Source: Rhodoferax sp. TH121 (GTDB lineage: Bacteria; Pseudomonadota; Gammaproteobacteria; Burkholderiales; Burkholderiaceae_C). Taken from it: 64,000 nucleotides of DNA. The notes under the pieces were generated by a model. The model worked only from the letters and a program-made list of their open reading frames with translations, ran no database searches and was not told the origin of the DNA. The DNA is taken from assembly GCF_002251855.1 (NCBI RefSeq), contig NZ_NOXW01000012.1, positions 24,918-88,917 of the forward strand. Direction: 5' to 3'. Within the stretch, counting starts at the first letter, position 1. Every line of letters starts with the position of its first letter. Made by a program: the position numbers and the translations under genes. Of this stretch, positions 17,363 to 24,577 are shown piece by piece.

Positions 17363-17986
17363 TTATGAAATAGGGAGGTCGAGCACACCGCGTGTAGCGG
17401 GGCGCGCCAAGATGGCCGCAAACCAGCGCTCCAGGTGCGGCCAATCAGGCCGGGGCTGGGGCAGGGCGAACCAGCGGTGCACATCGCAGGCCACGGGAAT
17501 GTCGGCCATGCTGAAGTGCTCGCCGCACATCCAGGTGCGGGTGGCCAAATGGTCGTTGAGCTGGGCCATGGCCGGCTCGGTGGCGGCGGTGGAGCGGGCA
17601 ATCACCGCCGGGTCGCGCTTGTCAGCCGGCGTGCGGAACCATTGCAGAAAAGCGCCACCGCTGTCGCGGTTCAGGGTGGTCTGTTGCCAGTCCATCCAGC
17701 GCTCGGCGTCAAAACGTTGCGCCAAGTCTTCGGGATAAAGCTCGGCATTCCCATACTTTGCGCAGAGGTAGCGCACGATGGCGTTGCTCTCCCAGAGCGT
17801 GAAGTCGCCGTCCTGCAGCGTGGGCACCAGCGCATTGGGGTTCATGGACAGGTATTCGGGGGTTTTGACCACCCCGAAGGCCATGCCCGCATCGCTGCGG
17901 GTAAAGGCGACGCCGGTTTCTTGCGCTGCCCACACCACCTTGCGTACGTTGAGCGAACTCAGGCGCCCCCAGATATGGACCGTCAT
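17363..17986 (-). CDS. Glutathione S-transferase family protein
   Basis: Cytoplasmic GST of 207 residues. The N-terminal thioredoxin-like domain (TVHIWGRLSSLNVRKVVWAAQE, NPNALVPTLQDGDFTLWESNAIVRYL) holds the cis-Pro in LVPTL and the ES pair that binds the gamma-glutamyl group. The all-helical C-terminal domain contains GEHFSMADIPVACDVHRW, the N-capping/hydrophobic-staple motif. It may conjugate or reduce reactive compounds made by its neighbours, but the substrate is not evident. Start ATG 17986 lies 2 bp after the aminotransferase stop, so the genes are coupled. Confidence 0.92.
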   Translation of the reverse strand: MTVHIWGRLSSLNVRKVVWAAQETGVAFTRSDAGMAFGVVKTPEYLSMNPNALVPTLQDGDFTLWESNAIVRYLCAKYGNAELYPEDLAQRFDAERWMDWQQTTLNRDSGGAFLQWFRTPADKRDPAVIARSTAATEPAMAQLNDHLATRTWMCGEHFSMADIPVACDVHRWFALPQPRPDWPHLERWFAAILARPATRGVLDLPIS

Positions 17987-17988
17987 GT

Positions 17989-19215
17989 TCAGCTCCTTTG
18001 GGCGTGAATGGCTTCGGCCAGTGCGGCCACACCGCGGTGGATCTCTTCCACACTGGGGGTCACAAAGCTCAGGCGCATGGATCGGGCATCGGCATTGCCG
18101 GCGTAGAACGGTGCACCGGGCACAAAGGCCACGCCCTTGTCCACGGCATGGGGCAGCAGGTCCACGGCGTTCATGCCAGCAGGCAAACGTGCCCACAAGA
18201 ACATGCCACCGGCCGGGGTGTTCCAGGTGAAGGTGCTGTCGGCATTGGCAGAGTCCGGGCCTTGCGATTCGGGGAAGTGCTTGGCCAGTGCTTCTAACAT
18301 CGCGTCGCGCTGAGCTTTGTAGAGGCTGCGGATGGTGGGCACATGGCGGTCCAGGAAACCGTTTTGCATCACCTCATAAATCAGGCGCTGGTTGAAGCCG
18401 GGGCTGTGCAAATCGGCTGCTTGCTTGGCTTGCAAGAGCTTGGGGTACACCGCCTTGGGTGCGACGATAAAGCCCATGCGCAGGCCGGGCGCCAGCACCT
18501 TGGAGAAGGAACCTAGGTAAATGCCGCCCTCGGGGTTGCGGGCAGTCAGCGGCGCGGGGGGCGCCTGGTCAAACCACAGGTCGCCATAGGGGTTGTCTTC
18601 CATGATGGGCAGGCCACTGCGGGCGGCCTCCGCGCTCAGGGCCGCGCGGCGCGCTTCAGTCATGCTGCGGCCGGTGGGGTTCTGGAAGTTGGGCAGCACA
18701 TACAAAAAGCGTGCGTCGGCCGACTTGGCAGCCAGGTCGGCAATGTTCACGCCTTCGTCGTCGCTGGCCACGCTCACCACGTTCGGCTCCATGGGGGTGA
18801 ATGCCATCACCGCGCCCAGGTAGGTGGGGGATTCGACCAGCACTTTGCTTTCCTTGTCGATCAAGATTTTGGCGACCAGGTCCAAGCCCTGCTGCGAGCC
18901 GGTGGTGATGAGCACCTGCGCGGGGTCTACGTTCCAGGTCACGCCAGCGGCGGCGCTTTGGGCTTTGAGCTGCGCAGCAACCAGTTCGCGCAGGGGGCCG
19001 TAGCCCTCCGAAGCGGCGTATTGCAGGGCGCCTGCGGGGTCGTCCTTGAGCACCTTGGCGCAGGCGGCTTCAAACTCGGCCACGGGGAAGGTCTTGCTGC
19101 TGGGCAGGCCGCCGGCAAAGCTGATGATGCCGGGCTTCTCGGTCACTTTGAGGATCTCGCGGATCACCGAGGGGTTCATCTTGGCGGCACGTTCGGCCAG
19201 GGTCCATTGCGTCAT
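17989..19215 (-). CDS. PLP-dependent aminotransferase, class I (LysN/2-aminoadipate transaminase-like)
   Basis: Fold-type I aminotransferase of 408 residues without an HTH domain. Motifs: SFAGGLPSSKTFP near the N-terminus, LITTGSQQGLDLVAK, YVLPNFQNPTGRSM (PLP-binding Asn), EDNPYGDLWFD (the Asp/Tyr pair) and GSFSKVLAPGLRMGF with the Schiff-base lysine. This pattern is typical of 2-aminoadipate or aromatic/branched-chain aminotransferases. It is 42 bp downstream of the cupin gene and upstream of the GST. The amino-acid exporters around it suggest a role in amino-acid interconversion; the substrate is not determined. Confidence 0.92.
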   Translation of the reverse strand: MTQWTLAERAAKMNPSVIREILKVTEKPGIISFAGGLPSSKTFPVAEFEAACAKVLKDDPAGALQYAASEGYGPLRELVAAQLKAQSAAAGVTWNVDPAQVLITTGSQQGLDLVAKILIDKESKVLVESPTYLGAVMAFTPMEPNVVSVASDDEGVNIADLAAKSADARFLYVLPNFQNPTGRSMTEARRAALSAEAARSGLPIMEDNPYGDLWFDQAPPAPLTARNPEGGIYLGSFSKVLAPGLRMGFIVAPKAVYPKLLQAKQAADLHSPGFNQRLIYEVMQNGFLDRHVPTIRSLYKAQRDAMLEALAKHFPESQGPDSANADSTFTWNTPAGGMFLWARLPAGMNAVDLLPHAVDKGVAFVPGAPFYAGNADARSMRLSFVTPSVEEIHRGVAALAEAIHAQRS

Positions 19216-19257
19216 AAAAGCTCCAGAGAAATTCGGGGTCGTCTTGTCAGTGTTCGC

Positions 19258-19587
19258 TCAGTCCACCACAAACAGGGTGGCACCCAGGGGCGCGGTTGAG
19301 CGGTGGGGTTCTGAATTGTCGGCCACTTGGTAGCTCATGCCGGGGCGCAGGGTGAAGCTGCGGCCGTCTTCCAGCTCGGTGTGCAGCTCGCCCTGCAGGC
19401 ACAGCAGGATGTGGCCTTTGACACACCAGTGGTCCGACACGTAGCCCGGCGTGTACTCCACCATGCGCACCCGCACACAGCCAAAGTGTTGCGTGCGCCA
19501 CAGCGCGCGGCCAGACTGGGCGCTTTTTTCTTCGGCGGGGATGGTGGACCAGTCGGTGGTGCCAAAGGGAATGTTGTGCAGTTCCAT
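19258..19587 (-). CDS. DHCW-motif cupin-fold protein
   Basis: A 109-residue single-domain cupin. It has the characteristic SDHWCVKGHILLCLQGELHTELEDGR stretch: the His residues of the cupin metal site together with the Asp-His-Trp-Cys pattern that names the family, then LRPGMSYQVADNSEPHRS. Function is unknown; it may bind a small ligand or metal. It starts 10 bp after the LysE gene (19598-20200) and precedes the aminotransferase, consistent with membership in one transcript. Confidence 0.88.
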   Translation of the reverse strand: MELHNIPFGTTDWSTIPAEEKSAQSGRALWRTQHFGCVRVRMVEYTPGYVSDHWCVKGHILLCLQGELHTELEDGRSFTLRPGMSYQVADNSEPHRSTAPLGATLFVVD

Positions 19588-19597
19588 TACGCGGCTT

Positions 19598-20200
19598 TCA
19601 GCTTCTCAGCATGGGGTAGAGCGAGGCCACCAGGGCCAGTGCCATGGTGATGTTGAAGATGCGCAGGCGCCGCGGGTCTTGCAGCAGGCCGCGCATGGCC
19701 TGGCCAAAGCCCAGCCACACCGCCGAGCAGGGGCTGCCCAGCACCAGCGACATCAGCGCCAGCAGCAGCACCTGGGGCAGAGTAGCGTCGGGCGGCAGGT
19801 AGGCGCTCATGGCGGTGACGATCATGACCCAGGCCTTGGGGTTGATCCATTGGAAGGCGGCTGCGCCCCAAAAGCCCAGCGGCTGTGCGGCGGGCGCATC
19901 GGGGTCGGCACTGGCGGGGCGGGCCGTGGCCAGCTTCCAGGCCAGCCACAGCAGGTAGGCCGCGCCGCCCCAGCGCATCAGCTGGTAGAGCGCCGGAAAC
20001 CGGTCCAGCACCGCATGCAGGCCCAGACCCACGCACAGCAGCATCACAGTAAAGCCGATTTGCACCCCCAGCAGGTGTGGCAGTGAGCGGCGCACGCCAA
20101 AGTTCACCCCCGATGCCATCAGCATGGTGTTGTTGGGCCCTGGTGTGACGGAGCTCACGATGAGGAACAAGGCCGCGGCGATCAACAGGTCGTAGGTCAT
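19598..20200 (-). CDS. LysE/RhtB family exporter
   Basis: A 200-residue inner-membrane exporter starting MTYDLLIAAALFLIVSSVTPGPNNTMLMASG, which carries the LysE TPGPNN signature. FQWINPKAWVMIVTAMSAYL is the conserved NPK region. About six helices. The ATG at 20200 overlaps the stop of the EamA gene (ATGA), so the two are translated together. Substrate unknown; probably a neutral or cationic amino acid. Confidence 0.93.
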   Translation of the reverse strand: MTYDLLIAAALFLIVSSVTPGPNNTMLMASGVNFGVRRSLPHLLGVQIGFTVMLLCVGLGLHAVLDRFPALYQLMRWGGAAYLLWLAWKLATARPASADPDAPAAQPLGFWGAAAFQWINPKAWVMIVTAMSAYLPPDATLPQVLLLALMSLVLGSPCSAVWLGFGQAMRGLLQDPRRLRIFNITMALALVASLYPMLRS

Positions 20201-21120
20201 GCAACGGCTGCTTTCACAGGGGTTTGCACCGGCATGCGCCGGCCGATGAAGACCGTGGCAATCACCGCCACGCCAAAGCCCACGGTCACTGCGTCCAGCC
20301 GCTCACCGAGCAGCGGCACGGCAAACAGCATGCCCAGGAAAGGCTGCAGCAGCTGCACCTGGCTCACGCGCACCGTGCCGCCCAGGGCCAGGCCCTTGTA
20401 CCAGGCAAAAAAGCCCAGCCACATGGAAAACACCGACACATAGGCAAACGCCACCCAGGCGCTGGCGGGCAGCGCCACGCTGGGGAATTGCCACACCGCC
20501 AGCGGCAGGTTGATGGGCAGCGCAATCACCAGCGCCCAGCAAATCACATGCTCGGCCCGCATGCGCTGCGAGAGCCGCCCGCCATGGCCGTAGCCCACGG
20601 CCGCACAGGCCATGGCCAGCAGCAAGAGCACATCGGCCATTTGCAGCGACAGGCCACTGTGGCCCGAGCGCAGCACAGCAAACGCCACCACCAGCGCCGT
20701 GCCGGCCAGTGCGCAAACCCAAAAGCCGGTAGACGGCCGCTGCCGGTTCAAAAAGGCGCCCACCACCGCAGTGGCCAGTGGCAGCACGCCCACCATCACG
20801 CTGGCGTGCACCGCCTCCACATGGCGCATGGCGATGGAGGTGAAGATGGGAAACCCAAACACCACCCCCAGTGCCACCAGCACCAGCGGGCCCCAGGTGT
20901 CGCGCGGCGGCAGCGGCGCCTTGCTCCACCACAGCAACAGTGCGGAGAGCAGGCCTGCCACCACGGCGCGGCCCACCGCGATGAACAGGCCCGACATCAG
21001 CGGCGCCTCGGGCGTGCCCACGGCCAGGCGGGTCATGGGCAGGGTCATGGCAAACATGGTGATGCCCAATAGGCCCAGCCACAGGCCCTTTTTGAGGTTG
21101 GCAGTGTGTGAAGTGTTCAT
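20197..21120 (-). CDS. EamA/DMT-family exporter
   Basis: Drug/metabolite transporter of 307 residues with ten predicted helices in two EamA repeats. The first runs from KKGLWLGLLGITMFAMTLPMTRLAV; the second includes VICWALVIALPINLPLAVW and ends AVPLLGERLDAVTVGFGVAVIATVFIG, the usual LGE motif before the last helix. DMT exporters move amino acids, nucleosides or drugs out of the cell. Its start overlaps the upstream LysE stop (ATGA) and its stop overlaps the next LysE start, so three exporters are translationally coupled. Confidence 0.93.
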   Translation of the reverse strand: MNTSHTANLKKGLWLGLLGITMFAMTLPMTRLAVGTPEAPLMSGLFIAVGRAVVAGLLSALLLWWSKAPLPPRDTWGPLVLVALGVVFGFPIFTSIAMRHVEAVHASVMVGVLPLATAVVGAFLNRQRPSTGFWVCALAGTALVVAFAVLRSGHSGLSLQMADVLLLLAMACAAVGYGHGGRLSQRMRAEHVICWALVIALPINLPLAVWQFPSVALPASAWVAFAYVSVFSMWLGFFAWYKGLALGGTVRVSQVQLLQPFLGMLFAVPLLGERLDAVTVGFGVAVIATVFIGRRMPVQTPVKAAVA

Positions 21121-21752
21121 AACGATCCCATCCAGGCGGCCGTGGCCACCAACACGGCAGCCATGCCGCGGTTGAACCAGCGCAGCCGCTGCGCTGTGGC
21201 CACACCGGCCACCACCGGGCCGCTGAGCCAGTCGCGTAAGAGCGAGCCCATGGCGGCATAGAGCAGGTTGCTGAAGAAACCAAAGGCCAGCATCAGCGGC
21301 AGCGTGATGGCAAAACGCGCCAGCACATCCTCGCGCCCGGCCAGCCAGCCGGCGGTCACCGTCAGGCCCAGCATCCAGGCCTTGATATTGAGAAACTGCA
21401 GCGCCACGCCCTGCCAAAAGCTCACGTTGAGGCGGCTCGCACCCGCTTCCCCCAGGCTGCTGGCGCGGGCCAGCTTCACGGCCAGCCACAGCAGGTAGGT
21501 TATGCCCAGCCACTGGATGGCGCTGCGCAGCAGCGGCAAGGCCACCACCAGCGCGCCCAGGCCACCGGCACACAGCGTGAACAGCAGGCCCCAGCCCAGT
21601 GGCACGGCCAGCACAAAGTGCAGCGCGCCGCGCAGCCCCCGGTTGGCCGCCAGTGCGGTGGACAGCGTGGTGTTGGGCCCTGGGGTGAAGCTGGCCGCGG
21701 TGGAGAGCAGCAACAGCGCGGTGAATTCGGCAGCGGTAAACGTGGTGAACAT
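21117..21752 (-). CDS. LysE/RhtB family exporter, first gene of exporter run
   Basis: A 211-residue exporter beginning MFTTFTAAEFTALLLLSTAASFTPGPNTTLSTALAANRG with the TPGPNT signature; ALQFLNIKAWMLGLTVTAGWL is the second conserved region, with NIK in place of NPK. Divergent from the MocR regulator across a 99-bp gap with an inverted repeat, so it is the likely primary target of that regulator. The ATG at 21752 gives a normal N-terminus. Confidence 0.93.
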   Translation of the reverse strand: MFTTFTAAEFTALLLLSTAASFTPGPNTTLSTALAANRGLRGALHFVLAVPLGWGLLFTLCAGGLGALVVALPLLRSAIQWLGITYLLWLAVKLARASSLGEAGASRLNVSFWQGVALQFLNIKAWMLGLTVTAGWLAGREDVLARFAITLPLMLAFGFFSNLLYAAMGSLLRDWLSGPVVAGVATAQRLRWFNRGMAAVLVATAAWMGSL

Positions 21753-21759
21753 GCGATTC

Positions 21760-21820
21760 ACTGTACTTTGAAAAACAACACACTTGCAGTACAGTTTGTG
21801 CAAACAGAATCACAACTGTA
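21760..21820. promoter_or_regulatory. Candidate MocR operator in divergent promoter region
   Basis: Inverted repeat ACTGTAC (21760-21766) and GTACAGT (21789-21795), 29 bp apart, about three helical turns. A further AACTGTA half-site is at 21814-21820. GntR/MocR regulators typically bind such spaced repeats between the regulator and its divergent target. Confidence 0.6.
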
Positions 21821-21851
21821 TTGCTGGCACGGCCAGCACAGAGGACACCCC

Positions 21852-23300
21852 ATGCTCATGAAAACTGCGGCCCAAAGCCTGGCCGAACAACTGGCGGCGC
21901 TGTTTGCCCAGCGCATCCGCGACCGCCTGCTGGCGCCGGGTGCGCGCCTGCCCTCGGTGCGCCTGTGTGCGCAGCAGCAGGGGGTGAGCCCGTCCACCGT
22001 GGTGGGCGCCTACGACCAGCTGCTGGCCCAAGGCCTGGTGGAGGCGCGCAAAAACCGCGGCTTTTATGTGCGCGAATTGCCCTCCGTGGCCGTGGGTGGT
22101 GCGCAAGCAGCTATTGATTCAGGAGCACACGGCGTTGCCAACCTCATGCTCACCGTGCCCCAGCGCTACGCGCCACTCAACGCCACGGCGCTGATCCGCG
22201 GCATGTTCAAGGGCGTGAGCAACAAGCCCCAGCCCGGCATGGGCGTGCTGCCCAAGGAATGGCTGCAGTCCACCTTTTTGGCCACGGCGGTACGGCGCAG
22301 CTGCAGTGTGGAGGCGCTCAACGCGTTCTCATTGCAGTACGGCGAGCCCGCAGGTGACATCGGCTTGCGCCGCGCGTTGTCCACCAAGCTGGCGGGCCTG
22401 TCGGTACACGCCGCGCCCGAGCAAATCATCACCACCGTGGGTGCCACCAACGCGCTGGACGTGGTGAGTCGCACGCTGCTGCGCGCGGGTGATTACGTGA
22501 TGGTGGAAGAGCCCGGCTGGGCCATCGAGTTTGCGCGGCTCGACTCGCTGGGCATGCGCATCCTGCCGGTGCCGCGCCGCGCCGACGGGCCCGACCTGGA
22601 GGTGATGGCGCGCTACTGCGAGGCGCACCGCCCCAAGCTGTTTGTGAGTGTGAGTGTGTTTCACAACCCCACCGGGTTTTGCCTCTCGCCCAGCAGCGCC
22701 TACCGCATCCTGCAACTGGCCAACCAGCACGACTTTCACATTGTTGAAGACGACACCTACAGCCACTTTGCCCCCGAACACGCCACCCGCCTGTGCGCGC
22801 TGGACGGCCTGCAGCGCACCATCTACGTGGGCGGCTTTGCCAAAATCTTGGCGCCCAACTGGCGCGTGGGCTACCTGGCCGCGCCCAAAGACCTGGCCGA
22901 GCGCCTGCTGGACACCAAGCTGCTGTCCACCCTGACCACGCCTGCGCTGCTGGAGAAAGCGCTGGCCTGGTGCATCGACCAAGGCCAGCTGCGCCGCCAT
23001 GCCGAGCGCATCCGCACCCAGCTCGATGCGGCACGGGCGCGCAGCGTGAAGCTGGCGCTGGCGCATGGCTGCACGTTTGCGTCCGACCCCGTGGGCCTGT
23101 TTGGCTGGGTGGAAACCGGGGTGGACACCGACGCCCTGAGCCAGCGCATGCTGGACGAAGGCTACCTGCTGGCGCCCGGCGCCCTGTTCCACGCCCAGCG
23201 CACACCCAGCAGCCTGATGCGCATCAACTTTGCCAGCACGCAAGAGGCGCAGTTCTGGAAAACCTTTGCGCGCCTGCGCGACGAACAGGTGGGCGCATGA
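21852..23300 (+). CDS. MocR-type regulator (GntR HTH fused to aminotransferase-like domain)
   Basis: A 482-residue regulator. Residues 1-75 are a GntR winged helix (RIRDRLLAPGARLPSVRLCAQQQGVSPSTVVGAYDQL). Residues about 130-480 are a fold-type I aminotransferase domain with PLP lysine K331 in GGFAKILAPNWRVGYL and the HNPTG motif. MocR proteins sense an amino acid or PLP-bound ligand and act on adjacent transporter or enzyme genes; the divergent LysE exporter is the obvious target. A copy of the dispersed repeat encodes residues 84-93 (AQAAIDSGAH) in the interdomain linker. The stop overlaps the next gene's start (ATGA). Confidence 0.93.
   Translation: MLMKTAAQSLAEQLAALFAQRIRDRLLAPGARLPSVRLCAQQQGVSPSTVVGAYDQLLAQGLVEARKNRGFYVRELPSVAVGGAQAAIDSGAHGVANLMLTVPQRYAPLNATALIRGMFKGVSNKPQPGMGVLPKEWLQSTFLATAVRRSCSVEALNAFSLQYGEPAGDIGLRRALSTKLAGLSVHAAPEQIITTVGATNALDVVSRTLLRAGDYVMVEEPGWAIEFARLDSLGMRILPVPRRADGPDLEVMARYCEAHRPKLFVSVSVFHNPTGFCLSPSSAYRILQLANQHDFHIVEDDTYSHFAPEHATRLCALDGLQRTIYVGGFAKILAPNWRVGYLAAPKDLAERLLDTKLLSTLTTPALLEKALAWCIDQGQLRRHAERIRTQLDAARARSVKLALAHGCTFASDPVGLFGWVETGVDTDALSQRMLDEGYLLAPGALFHAQRTPSSLMRINFASTQEAQFWKTFARLRDEQVGA
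22101..22130. repeat. Dispersed repeat, copy G (in the MocR linker)
   Basis: GCGCAAGCAGCTATTGATTC, then AGGAGCACAC, matches intergenic copy H and the core of copies A-D. It is in frame and encodes AQAAIDSGAH between the HTH and aminotransferase domains. Confidence 0.72.
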
Positions 23301-23662
23301 GCCGGCCCTGGTTGCTGGTGGTGGCCTTGGGCCTGGCAGGTGCTGCACACGCGGGAGGCGCCGAGCCCGTGCAAACACGCTGCGGCTGGTGGGACAACCC
23401 CAGCCCCGGCAACGCCTGGCTCATCGACCGCGATGGCGCGTGGGAGGTGGCCATCCAGGGCGGGCACCAGGCCGAGGGCGACTGGCCCGAGATTCCTGCG
23501 CGGCAGAAAGTGCGCGGCAACGGCAGCTATGGCTACGGCTGCGCCTGCCTGCGCGTGACCGTTAACCCCACAACCCGGCAGGTGCTGAAGATCGTCAGCG
23601 CCCAGGCGCGCCCTCTGCAGCAGTGCCGCGCCGACCCAGCGCTGGGCAAGCCGCCCGGCTAA
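23297..23662 (+). CDS. DUF4087 family secreted protein
   Basis: A 121-residue protein with a signal peptide (MSRPWLLVVALGLAGAAHA). The mature part shows the DUF4087 pattern: TRCGWWDNPSPGNAWLIDRDG, W.VAIQGGHQAEGDWP and GNGSYGYGCACLRV, rich in conserved Trp, Gly and Cys. Function unknown; four cysteines suggest disulfides in the periplasm. Its ATG overlaps the MocR stop, so it is translated from the regulator's message. Confidence 0.85.
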   Translation: MSRPWLLVVALGLAGAAHAGGAEPVQTRCGWWDNPSPGNAWLIDRDGAWEVAIQGGHQAEGDWPEIPARQKVRGNGSYGYGCACLRVTVNPTTRQVLKIVSAQARPLQQCRADPALGKPPG

Positions 23663-23691
23663 ACCTATCAACTTTCATTGGAGACTCCCCT

Positions 23692-23997
23692 ATGGTGACC
23701 TGCTATCTGCGCTACGTGATCGACCCCTACAAGATTGCCGAGTTCGAGCACTACGGCAAGCTCTGGATTCCGCTGGTTGAGCGCTATGGCGGTCAGCACC
23801 ACGGCTACTTCCTGCCGTCCGAAGGCGCCAACAACATTGCGCTGGCTATGTTTACCTTTCCCAGCCTGGCCGCCTACGAGACCTACCGCCTGCAGTCCAT
23901 GCAGGACGCCGAATGCCAAGCCGCTTTTCGCTATGCCGAAGAGACACGCTGCATCCTGAGTTACGAGCGCACGTTTTTCCGCCCGGTGTTCCGCTGA
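23692..23997 (+). CDS. NIPSNAP family protein
   Basis: A 101-residue ferredoxin-like alpha/beta barrel protein, starting MVTCYLRYVIDPYKIAEFEHYGKLWIPLVERYGGQHHGYFLPSEG, the usual NIPSNAP opening; ends SYERTFFRPV. Small NIPSNAP proteins are poorly characterised. It lies 29 bp after the DUF4087 gene and 2 bp before the GNAT gene. ATG 23692 is preceded by GGAGA and gives the normal family length. Confidence 0.88.
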   Translation: MVTCYLRYVIDPYKIAEFEHYGKLWIPLVERYGGQHHGYFLPSEGANNIALAMFTFPSLAAYETYRLQSMQDAECQAAFRYAEETRCILSYERTFFRPVFR

Positions 23998-23999
23998 TC

Positions 24000-24506
24000 A
24001 TGGCCATGCAGATCCGCCCCGAAACCCCGGCCGACATCGATGCCATCACGGCGCTCACGGCCGCGGCCTTTCTGCACGCCGCGCACACCAGCCACACCGA
24101 GCAGTTCATCATCAATGCCTTGCGCGCAGCGGGCCAACTCAGCCTGTCGCTGGTGGCCGTGGACGGTGCCTTGCTGCTGGGCCATGTGGCGTTGTCGCCG
24201 GTCACCGTGTCCGATGGCAGCACCGGCTGGTACGGCCTGGGGCCGATTTCCGTCTTGCCGTCGTCGCAGGGGCAAGGGGTTGGCAGCCAACTCATGCGGC
24301 GCGCGCTGACGGACCTGCAGGACCTGGGTGCGGCCGGGTGCGTGCTTCTGGGCGATCCTGGCTACTACGCTCGTTTTGGCTTTGCCCCCCATCCTGGCCT
24401 GGTGCTGGACGGCGTACCTCCTGAGTACTTCATGGCCATGGGTTTTGGTGGCGCGCTGCCGGTGGGTACGGTGCAGTACCACGCTGCATTTGATGCCGTG
24501 GCATAG
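24000..24506 (+). CDS. GNAT-family N-acetyltransferase (YhbS-like)
   Basis: A 168-residue acetyl-CoA-dependent acyltransferase. Start MAMQIRPETPADIDAITALTAAAF; motif A is VLPSSQGQGVGSQLMRRAL, the Q/RxxGxG/A pyrophosphate-binding loop; GDPGYYARFGFAPHPGL is the C-terminal motif typical of YhbS. Substrate unknown. It is the last gene of a short plus-strand set with NIPSNAP and DUF4087; a copy of the dispersed repeat follows its stop. Confidence 0.9.
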   Translation: MAMQIRPETPADIDAITALTAAAFLHAAHTSHTEQFIINALRAAGQLSLSLVAVDGALLLGHVALSPVTVSDGSTGWYGLGPISVLPSSQGQGVGSQLMRRALTDLQDLGAAGCVLLGDPGYYARFGFAPHPGLVLDGVPPEYFMAMGFGGALPVGTVQYHAAFDAVA

Positions 24507-24510
24507 TTAT

Positions 24511-24577
24511 TGTTGCTATGTATTTCATAGCTGTTTGCGCAATAACCACGGCTTGCAAGGCCTAAAAGGTTTGAAAT
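24511..24577 (+). repeat. Dispersed repeat, copy D (between convergent genes)
   Basis: TTGCTATGTATTTCATAGCT, GTTTGCGCAATAACCACGGC and an AAGGCCTAAAAGG tail match copies A-C. It fills the gap between the GNAT stop and the HDOD stop almost exactly. Confidence 0.78.
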
